Source: Syngnathus acus (lineage: Eukaryota > Chordata > Actinopteri > Syngnathiformes > Syngnathidae). Taken from it: a stretch of 64,000 bases of DNA. Positions 24,258 to 33,100 of the stretch are shown here, in pieces. Where the stretch lies: NCBI RefSeq assembly GCF_901709675.1, contig NC_051103.1, positions 2,093,501-2,157,500 on the forward strand, read 5' to 3'. Within the stretch, counting starts at the first letter, position 1, and every line of letters starts with the position of its first letter. The notes under the pieces are model-generated. The model made no database searches. It saw only the letters and a program-made list of their open reading frames with translations, and was not told the origin of the DNA. The translations under genes and the position numbers were made by a program.

Positions 24258-24550
24258 CATTTGTTAATTCTGCCTTTTCCAACTTGATGTGCAGGTTGGA
24301 CTGACTTGAAACAATATCACTCACATGCTTCTATGGGGCATGCAAAAATTCTTTTACAATTGAAGCAGACCAAGCGACAGCTGTGCCTGGCAAGTGAGCA
24401 AAGCATAAAAGTAGAAAAGTCGCTGCTGAAAGAATGGAGTGAGGGAGGGAGACAGACGGCAGACAGACTGGCAGCGCGCTGCACTCGCCAAGTCAAGTTG
24501 AAGAGCGCGTGTTCAAAGTTTCGTTACCTTGCGGCGAGTCCGGGCCCCAT
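20317..24550 (-). CDS. Secreted Pro/Trp/Tyr-rich tandem-repeat protein of unknown family
   Basis: Three exons: 24550-24528, 24164-24103 and 24008-20317. Splice sites are canonical and the phases join to 1258 residues. The spliced N-terminus MGPGLAARFSWICLLIISNA is a good signal peptide, with cleavage likely before SVPVQQK. The remainder, almost all in one 3.7-kb exon, is hydrophilic and repetitive: units built on LPPTWAQ, PAAPEIPPKVSPG, SYKPG and YEPS. A 45-residue unit occurs three times and a 123-residue unit twice in near-identical form at 22031-22768. Few if any cysteines occur and no transmembrane segment is seen. The C-terminus is unlike the repeats: acidic (GDYFDEEQHNEEVDD), then a basic, Tyr-containing end (GYEQERKELSQMHYTQRV). 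I do not recognise the family; there is no ZP domain. An extracellular-matrix, egg-envelope or mucosal structural role is a guess. Intron 2 ends beside a 20-base G-run on the plus strand. Confidence 0.75.
22031..22904 (-). repeat. Near-identical coding tandem repeats (135-bp and 369-bp periods)
   Basis: Within the large exon, the block 22031-22399 is repeated at 22400-22768 with very few changes, a 369-bp (123-codon) period. Each block contains a 135-bp (45-codon) unit, seen again at about 22769-22904. Both periods are multiples of three, so copy changes keep the frame. Confidence 0.85.
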
Positions 24551-24627
24551 GTTCGAAACCCAGGAGCGGTGGCTCTGCACGACAGCGTGGGTTGAAGCGT
24601 GTGCGTGAAGGAAGGACGCCTCGAGCT

Positions 24628-24635
24628 GCTTAAAT
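24628..24635 (-). promoter_or_regulatory. TATA-like element of the secreted repeat-protein gene
   Basis: On the minus strand CATTTAAGC lies about 80 bp upstream of the start codon, placing a TSS near 24600 and a short 5'UTR. A CAGGTG E-box lies about 40 bp further upstream (near 24668-24673). Confidence 0.35.
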
Positions 24636-24673
24636 GCTGCTCACGTCACTCATTAGCCGCTATTCGACGCACC

Positions 24674-25338
24674 TGTGCGTGACGTTACAATACGCAACCG
24701 CTGCAACGTCACTGATTGGAGGCGCGCATGCGCAGGGGCGTCCGCAAAAAAAAAATGCTAAACTTGTTTTTGAAAATGGCATGTTTTTAATTAATATATA
24801 TATATATACAATACGTAAATGGTGTTGGATTGAAGTGCTTCATTAACAATAAAATTCAAAAGTAATCATTTAAAAAGTTGTAAGATACACTATACTTCAA
24901 AACATGCTTTCAAGTTTATGATATATAAATCGATAGAAATATATTGACATTTGATATCAAAACTGAATGATGTAATATGCAATCATTGAAAAGGTCTCAG
25001 TGCACAAAAAGTGCCAGCAAAAGTTCAGTAGCCCTGCAACTCAAATCTTCTCTTGATACACGTGCGGGGGGGGGGGGTCAAAGGTGAACTGTGGGCCTTC
25101 AGCTCTTTCCCTTTCATCTTTGGTGGGCTTTCATCATCTCGTGGCTGGATGTCGGAACGGCCCGCAGAATGCGTGCAACCACGCGCTGTCCTCACACAGC
25201 TGTTTGTTATTTGGGAAGTCGTCATCATCATCAACGTGCATTTTGTCCTCTGACGCCACATTTGAATGCTAAAACAGGCTGCTAAAGAAACGAGTTCAAG
25301 GCGAGAAAAGATTTGGTCGAGTCGAGGGCTGCGATTCA
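24674..25338. other. Intergenic, secreted repeat-protein gene to drd5
   Basis: AT-rich, including an (AT)n stretch near 24795 and a G-run near 25067. No gene is recognised. Confidence 0.4.
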
Positions 25339-25344
25339 TTTATT
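25339..25344 (-). terminator. Possible poly(A) signal of drd5
   Basis: Minus-strand AATAAA about 170 bp after the drd5 stop, within AT-rich DNA. Confidence 0.4.
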
Positions 25345-25515
25345 TCATTAACTGGCGATTCTTTTTCAATTAATCGATAAATAAAACAAATACATTTGCT
25401 GAAAAACGAAACATTGTTTGAATGGCGGGCAGGTTGTGTGAGCAGGTGTTTGTTTGCGCGCGTCTTCGTTCAAGGAAACGGTCAGCGGGTCGGGTCATCA
25501 TAATTGAGAATCTGC

Positions 25516-26874
25516 TCACGGGTCCTGCACGTGACCCGGGACGGCGTAGGGGTCGGCGAAGGGAGCCACGTCCAGCGAGATGTCGGCCTCGCAGCGACTC
25601 TGCAGTGGCGCCAGGTCGGTGCCGTTGCGAGAGTCGTCGGACGCCGGCGCACGGTCAAAGTGGCGGCGGGGGCCAGCGAGCGTGCCGCCAGCCTCCTTGT
25701 GCACGGTGGTGTCGTGGTGGTAGGAGACCAGCTCGTTGCTAAAGTCCACGGCTTCCACGGCCGAGCTGGAGCACAGGCGGTTGCAGCCCAGGATAGTGGA
25801 GAAGGCTTTGCGGAAGTCGGCGTTGAAGGCGTAGATGACTGGGTTGAGCGACGAATTGGCCCAGCCGAACCACACGAAGATGCTGAAGGTGGTGTCGCTG
25901 ACGCAGGGCGGCGCGCCGGGTGCGTCGGCCGCCTGGCAGAAGGGCACTACGCAATTAAGCACGAAGAAGGGCAGCCAGCAGAAGACGAACACGCCCATGA
26001 TGATGGACAGCGTCTTGAGGACTTTGGTCTCCCGCTTGAAGGAACTCTTTAGCGTGCTCTCGTCCTGCGCGGAGGCGCGGGCGCGTGTGGCCGGTGCGGC
26101 GGAAGCCGCAGTGCTGGCCGCGGCGGGCGCGCGCTCCAGCGAGGAGATGCGGCGGATTTGCATCTGTGCGATGCGGAAGATGCGCGTGTACGTGCCCACC
26201 ATGATGAGCACGGGGATGTAGAAGCTGATGAGTGACGAGGCGATGGCGTACGTGCGGTTCAGGCTGGCGTTGCAGTCGTCCGGCGGCGGCTCGGGGGCCA
26301 CGGCCGGGCCCGTGGAGTTGAGGGCGCGTGCGTCCCGGTGCCAGTTGAGCTGCACGGGGATGAAGGAGATGAGGATGGACAGCGTCCACGCCACGCCGAT
26401 CATGACCAAGGCGAAGCGGCGCGTCATCTTGCGCTCGTAGCGGAAGGGGCTGGAGATGGCCCAGTAGCGGTCCATGCTGATGATGCACAGGTTGAGGATG
26501 GATGCTGTGGAGCACATGATGTCAAAGGCCACCCACGTGTCGCAGAAGCGGCCGAAGAGCCACGCGCCTGCCACCTCGGACACGGCGCGCCACGGCATGA
26601 CCAGTACGGCCACGAACAGGTCGGACACGGCCAGCGAGATGACGAACGAGTTGGTGACTTTGGAGCGCAGGTGACGGAACTTGACCACGGCGGCGCACAC
26701 CAGCGTGTTGCCCAGCAGCGTGGACACGATCAGGGCGCACAGCACGAAGCCGGTCAGGGCGCGACCCAGGCTCACGTCGCCGGGGGCGCCCGGTGGGGTG
26801 TCGTCGTGGCCGCGCTCGCCCGCGTCGCCCGCGGCGGGCGCCGGCCACTGGCTGCGCGCGTCCCAGGCGGTCAT
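25516..26874 (-). CDS. drd5: Dopamine receptor D5 (D1B-type), intronless
   Basis: One uninterrupted frame of 452 residues with all seven transmembrane segments. Diagnostic D1-class blocks: [19 protein letters not shown] (TM1), [20 protein letters not shown] (TM2), [17 protein letters not shown] with the amine-binding Asp (TM3), [26 protein letters not shown] with the TM5 serines, [29 protein letters not shown] (TM6) and [19 protein letters not shown] (TM7). N-glycosylation sequons lie in the second extracellular loop. The tail signature [16 protein letters not shown] and late CEADISLD resemble D5 rather than D1. D1-class receptors couple through Gs/Golf to raise cAMP and lack coding introns, as here. 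The third loop carries an Ala-rich expansion absent from mammals. A fish D1-class paralogue other than drd5 is possible but less likely given the tail. Confidence 0.93.
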   Translation of the reverse strand: MTAWDARSQWPAPAAGDAGERGHDDTPPGAPGDVSLGRALTGFVLCALIVSTLLGNTLVCAAVVKFRHLRSKVTNSFVISLAVSDLFVAVLVMPWRAVSEVAGAWLFGRFCDTWVAFDIMCSTASILNLCIISMDRYWAISSPFRYERKMTRRFALVMIGVAWTLSILISFIPVQLNWHRDARALNSTGPAVAPEPPPDDCNASLNRTYAIASSLISFYIPVLIMVGTYTRIFRIAQMQIRRISSLERAPAAASTAASAAPATRARASAQDESTLKSSFKRETKVLKTLSIIMGVFVFCWLPFFVLNCVVPFCQAADAPGAPPCVSDTTFSIFVWFGWANSSLNPVIYAFNADFRKAFSTILGCNRLCSSSAVEAVDFSNELVSYHHDTTVHKEAGGTLAGPRRHFDRAPASDDSRNGTDLAPLQSRCEADISLDVAPFADPYAVPGHVQDP

Positions 26875-27559
26875 GGCTCGCTCGACTGTGCCCGAGGACG
26901 CAGCTGTGAAGCCAGCGCACGCCCTCGGACTCGGTGCGCCCCCACCCTAAGACACACACGCACACCTCACCTCACTCCCACCCTCCGCGCCTCGCCTTGT
27001 ATCTCATTCCAAATCTGAATATTTACTCACGTGCTGCGTGCTAAGCCCCGCCTGTCATATTGGTCCGACTTCACTTGACCCCTGTAGACTTGTTTGGGAC
27101 ATACCTAATTTATTTCGCTCTTTCTCCCCGTTTTCATACAAAATGTAGATTGAACATTCCATCATCCGCGTTTTCTTGGCTTTGTTAAGAACAACAACCA
27201 CCGTGTTTTTTTTAAACTAATTTTGGGTTGTTGCGCATCTTTGACATTCACCAGACTACGTTTTACTCACGACAGCACATGAAATCACATCGGCGTAATT
27301 GTTTGCAGTCCGTTGTCGTCCACTTGGCTGATGAAGTGGTGCGCGGGATGGCGAATGCTGTCCCCCAGTGGACAGAGCTGGAAAGCACTGCATTTCACCA
27401 GAGTGGCAGCTTTGCGTCTTCTACTTCCTGTTGGCGCGCAGCTTTTAGTGCGAAAGGCAGCCACTTCCGACGAGGCAAGTCCGGTCGGATGACAACGTCA
27501 GATGTTCAGCGGGCATGCGCAAACCGAGCGTTCGTGCGTGCATGCGCGCGCGTGGATGA
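26875..27559. other. 5' region of drd5 and spacer
   Basis: GC-rich near the drd5 start, then mixed sequence. No coding content recognised; it should hold the drd5 promoter. Confidence 0.4.
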
Positions 27560-27771
27560 TTCAGCAGGCAGCCGGACGGTGATGTGACGTCAAGGTTCCC
27601 TGAAATGAAACCAGACGCGCCCCGGTGCAAATTCACCTGCTTTGTCCTCGTCACGGGGCTCCGCCGACGTGTGACGTCAGACGTCCGTTCGCGAGCCACC
27701 GCTGTGTCGCGACTCTATCAGCCGGGAAGGAAGCGAGAGGATACCGCCCGACGCTTGCCTGGTCGACACAG
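27560..27771 (+). promoter_or_regulatory. Putative ccser2 promoter or first exon with two CREs
   Basis: A GC-rich block ends with a consensus donor (CACAG|GTGAGC, exon end 27771). It contains two perfect TGACGTCA sites at 27585-27592 and 27672-27679, 87 bp apart. Its orientation and position fit an upstream non-coding exon of ccser2, although a drd5-related regulatory role is possible. Confidence 0.4.
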
Positions 27772-29245
27772 GTGAGCCCCCCCCCCCCCTCGCCCCGCCT
27801 CAAACGCGCGCGTATACATAGGCACAGAATATGTTTCTTTTATCATTTTTAATCTAATGTGCATGTGCGATGCCGCTCGCCAGGTAGCACATCCATGACA
27901 GGGATCTTAAGGTACATGTCGAAAGGCTCCCGCTCGGCCAGGCTGCGAAGGAACCTTAAATTGGCCCAAAAGCCAACGGAGTAGATCGCACATCAGCACA
28001 TCGTGTGGGTGACAGGCAGCAACACTCCTTCCCTCCCATTCAAGTTGGACGTGTTTGACCGCGCACATGCATGAGGCCAAATGTCGCACTTTAATATTTC
28101 CAGCGTGCCTGCCACTCCGTTACAGCATTGACTATCTGGTTTTAAGCCTTGAAAATGGACCAATAGTAGACGAGGAGAGGACAAATATTCCCTTGTGTTA
28201 AGCTTGATTGATGCATGATTGTTTACGTAACTGGAGATGAACGGCAAAGATGACAACTTATTGAAATGATGCATGTTAGCATTTCTCAAATAGTGTGTGT
28301 GACCCCCCCCCCACACACACACAGGTAACATGTTAATGCAGAGCCGCACTTATTACAATTAACACATTTATAGTCTGTAGAGAGTTGGGGGGGTTAAATT
28401 TTTTCTTCTCCCTGGGGGGGGGGGGGGGAAGCATGTGGATCCAAAGCGGTTGAATCCAAAGTAAAGGACCAAGGGGGGCTCAGGCAATTGGTCCGGTGCC
28501 CCTCAGAGACAGAGCGCCTTTGTTCTGCATCGGTGATACTGCTGGCGAGGTTCGAGGACCCCCCCCCCCCAACGCCCGGCCCCAATTGAAGACTTCAGCA
28601 CCACAGAGAAGTCCTGCGCCAGGTTGCCATGACGCCGGCCGGCAGTTTGGGGTCAGCCATTCCCGCCATCAAAAGGGAATTCATTCTTTCACGTGTGAAT
28701 TCATCAATGACGTCATTGTCTTTGTTTTGAACTCGCCGTGCGTGCTCTGGTCTTGCAAACTGGCCCCGCCCCTTTCGGTTTATCTGCCCAAAGGCATTGC
28801 GATACCTCCCGCCACTTATCAGCGTACCTTTGAGCTCGTTCGGGTGATGTGGCGGTACGGGCTGCGAGGACATAAAAGCGCCCATGGCAACCATGGGGGG
28901 GGGGGGGGGGGGGTGGCTCGCTCCGCTCCTTTGGATCGTTTTGGGCCAAATGGAGCATGAAGAGAGACTGAGCAGGACGCACGTGAGTGCCCTGACGAAG
29001 AGAGATGAAGATACTGTTAGAATCCATCCAGTTCTTCTGTCGGGAGCTGGCCTTGAGGCTGTGAAACAGCTCCACCAAAACAGGCCGAAGGTCACCTTAA
29101 GAGTCAAGCGGCGTGCTAGCCCTAGCGCCGCTGTCCTCCCGAACGGGACGTTGGGGCTGGGCAAGTCCACGTGCTGGTGGTGATTGCGTAAGCGCGCTGG
29201 CAATCAGATGACTCCTTTTCCTCCCCGAGGAGCTCCTCGCACTCC
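27772..29245. other. Intron or upstream DNA of ccser2
   Basis: Contains several homopolymer runs (C-runs near 27779, 28304 and 28560; G-runs near 28416 and 28896). No coding exon recognised. Confidence 0.35.
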
Positions 29246-29395
29246 GATAAAAGCGCCGCTTATCTCGGTCTTGCCCAGCAGTGCTTCAGCTCGGCCTTTC
29301 TCGCTCTGTCTTGGCTTCAGCGACGCTTGTATTCCGTTGACGCTGGTTGTTGGTCGTTTGCGGGCGGCGCCGCTCGACACTTTCCGCGGCTGCAG
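29246..29395 (+). promoter_or_regulatory. Second putative promoter and first exon for ccser2
   Basis: A TATA-like GATAAAAG at 29246-29253 is followed, about 140 bp later, by a clear donor (GCTGCAG|GTAAAC, exon end 29395). The intervening GC-rich pyrimidine-containing sequence looks like a non-coding first exon. The coding exon starts at about 30150 after CCCTCAG. Confidence 0.35.
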
Positions 29396-30185
29396 GTAAA
29401 CTTTGAGTTTGGATGGCGTGCGAGCAATAAAATATCACCTGCAACGTTTCAATGTGACCGAGCGAGACTGAATTAAGTAAGCGTCAATACTTCAGCAAAA
29501 GCAAATGTTGCTTCAACGAGAATAAGCAACATTCAAATGATTTGGACGACGCTACTCGTGTAAAAGTAGGAAAACGCGCTGGGGTGAAGAGTGGCGGCCT
29601 TCGTTCGACTTCGCCGTGCTCAGCTCAATCGTTATTGCTGCGTTCGAGGTTGCTTGGAAATGGGAACCATCAGCGAAGCCAACCTCGGGGAACAAAAGCA
29701 GCGTCTCGTTTGGCCTCACCCTAGCCCGGGGACATGCAGGCACGCGTGTGTGCGCGCCACCGGGTGTGTCTTACACACTTAGTCTGTCTGTGTTTACACA
29801 CACGCGCGTGTGTCACAAGGCAGTAGCCAATGGGAACGCGCGGCTGAAGTTGGTCTTTGTCTGTGTTTTTCCATTTTGCTGACAGAGTTGTTAACATTGG
29901 CATCATCAGAACAGGTGCTCCCTCTAGAGGCTCAAACTAAATTGACACATTTTGCAGAAGCTTCAAGTCTTCGAGTTTTCATTTGGTTATGAGATTCTTG
30001 GATTGTGGAGCGAGATAATATGTCTGCAGAAAATTCTTTTGTGATCATTTGGGAGTAGAGAGCAAGAACTGCTCACAATGGCCACGGACTGAAGCGGTGA
30101 ATAATTAACCGGGAGCGACATCTTATACTCGTCTCTCGTTTGTCCCTCAGCTCCTCATCTTCTTGAATCACGTTGTTGCCGTCTG

Positions 30186-33100
30186 ATGTCCGGTCCCACC
30201 ATGCCCACCTTGGTGTCCAGGTTGCCCAAATTTGGCTCGTGGTCCAAAAGTTCCAGCCCGACACCCACCGCAGCTCGCCTGCCCAACGGCTTCTATCACC
30301 ACCCCGGGCCCGCGGCCGGCGATGGCACCGCCGACGGACCGTCGCCCTCGGCGAGACGGATCGGTACCATTTGCACGCCCGCTGAGCTGAGGAAACGCGC
30401 CCGAGCGGCAGACGGAGGCAGACAAGACATTCATAATGACGCCGCCCCTCGTCACGCTCATCCGCAAAAGTCCGCTGTGGACCCAAAGACGTCAAATATA
30501 TCACTTCCCACTTATAACGCCGGACTTCCTGTCCCTAAAAGCGGACTTCCTGTCTCCAGAACTGGACTTCCTGTCCTTAAGAACAAACTTCCTGTTTCCA
30601 AATCGAGGCTAACCGGGTCCAAGCAGAACCTCAGTGGTCTTTCTGGATCCAAACTGCGACCACCACAGCGGTCGGCTAATTCAGATCCAACTTTAAGCTC
30701 CAGTCCCGGGTCCGGTTGTGGTTCTTTGCCAACGGCCGCCCGATCACTCTCCACCAGAAACCTCAGATCAGCGCCACCCTCACGCCTCACCAAAGTGGAC
30801 GGATCCGGCCCACGTGGCCCGGTGGTACAGCGGCGCGCATCCCCCGTTTCCCCGCCCCCATCCCCCTGCACCAAAGCGGGTCACAAACAGTCCGTTACTT
30901 CCTGTGTCCAAGCCGAGCCCCTCGAGGGTCAGAAGAAGTCTCTCCTTCCGGCGCTCAGAGCTAACGGCGTTAGCTATAAGCTATCGCGGCCGTCACTGGC
31001 CAAGCAGGCCCGGACCGCTGCAGAGGAAGCGAGCCGAGCCAGAGCCAAAACCACAGCAAGGACGCCGTCCTCCACAGGAAGCAGTCCGGGTGAGATCAAA
31101 TACTTGAAACGAGATCCTAACGAATGCTGAAAGTTGTGTCCCATTTTACAGAGCGCACTCCCGAGGCGTCCCAGGGCGGGCCTCGCATCCTCGCCGAGAC
31201 TCTGGATGACATGTCCCTGTCGTCCGGCTCATCCGTGGACCACGACCGCACCGATCAGGAGTACATGGACGACTTTGACAACCTGGGTAAGGGCCCGAAG
31301 CCTGGCCGGTCTAACGGTACAGAACCGTCCCCCCCTCCCTCACGGGCCGTCTGGTCTCCTAGGAAACGGAGGCGAGAGCCTCCTCCTGGCCGTGGCCCAC
31401 AAAGACGACGACCCGGGCCGGTGGGGTGCCGGCGTTACCGAGGCGACACGACGCCACTTCCTGGACAACGCTTTGGACTGGAGCCACGAGACGCCCGCTG
31501 GTCAGTTTGGATTTTTTTCTTCAAATAGGACATTCTCAAAAACTCACTTCTGAACCGTTTGGTTTGTTGTCAGGTCATGGAGCCAATCACCTGAGCACAT
31601 TTTCCCACCACAGCAGGTCCAGTCCGTCCGACTATCATGAGCAGGTGCACATCCAATGGGATTTTTCTATTTATTTCATTTTTTTTATTCCTAACGAGCC
31701 TGTTTGTTTTTCGTTGGAACCACCAGGGCGGCTCGTCCCTGGACCTGTCCCCCTCGGACAGCTGCGGTTCCGGGGGCATCTACATGTGGGACGAGGAGGG
31801 ACTGGAGCCACTAGGGGGCGCCTTGCTGCTCACCGGGCCCATCGGCGCCTTTGACTCGGATGCCGACAGCAGTGTGAGACACTCCCGCAAAAGATTTTGG
31901 AAATTTATTTGGGTGCTGCCGTCTTCCTATTTAGATGGCTATCTTAAAATGGTCTGATTTTGTCGCCATTTTTCCTCGCTCCCTTCTCGCAAACCAGGAC
32001 GGCGTGACCCACTTGGACTCATGCGATTTGGACGAGGACGACCTCATGCTTGACGGAGATTTTGCCGACGACATTTCACTCCACGGTGGTGGACAAACAT
32101 CAAGACCAAGCGCTAGCGGCCAGACACGTGTCGCTCACCCAGCAGACGGAGACGGGACGAGGCGGCGGCTCCTCTGGGGGAGTCGCGACAGCTGCAGCGA
32201 CGACGGCTCGCTTACGTTTCTTCGTCTCCCGATCGAGTGAGTGCGGGTCCGCTCTGGTCGCCATGGTAACAGAAGTGAGTGACGTGCGTGTCATCCATCA
32301 GGGAGGCGGGACATGACGACGGGCAGGACGACGCCGGCCCAGACGGGATTCTCGATCTGGATCTCTCTCCTGAAAGGTGACAGCATAACAATGATGATCG
32401 CCTGTCGCTATTAAGCTAGGAGAGCCAAAAATGGCAAGAACTCACTTTGGATGGGCGTCTGGGAATGTGCCCTCAGGGACAGCGAGGTGGATGCCGAGGA
32501 CCTGGCCCAAGACATGGGCGCACTGCGCTCACAGCTGGAGCTCCTCCAACAATTTTTGCTGCAGGTGAGACGAGTGCAAGGGCCCTGAGATGGCAGCAAA
32601 GCACTGCTTTTGTCTAAATGAAGCATCCACATTGTTGCCATGGTTATTTGAAACGTTGTTGCTTTAGGACGCTGAGGCGGATGAGGACACGCTCACCACC
32701 GACACGCTCAGTCCGGAAGACGGCGACCGTGCACAGGTGGGTGCGCCCGTCAACAAAGCGCGGGCCCGTTCGTCGGCTGTCCGGCGCCGACCTGCTTTTG
32801 CCTTTGTGCAGGTGGAGGCGCTCCTGCAGGAGGTGCGGCAGCTCAAAGAGGATCTGAGGAACAAAGAGCAGATCATCTCGCAGCTCACCCACCAGCTGGT
32901 CAGGTCACATTTTCAACTCGTCACACTTCACATATTAAAGGCTACCGTCATTGATGTGTGTGTGTGTGCGTGCGTGCGTAGGCACACGCCCCAGCAACAG
33001 ACTGCACCGGGAAGACAGAGCAACACACACAGACGAGTGCCGTTGGGCCGGCGGGAGAGAGTGTCGCTTCGCAGACGCCTTGGAGGGAACGCACGGTACG

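Noticed and set aside
26338-27018. 226-codon plus-strand frame over drd5
   Set aside because: Shadow of the drd5 coding strand; low-complexity Ala/Gly/His/Arg translation.
28884-28915. G-run near 28896 as a G-quadruplex regulatory site
   Set aside because: A single homopolymer run in a region with many such tracts; nothing ties it to a gene.
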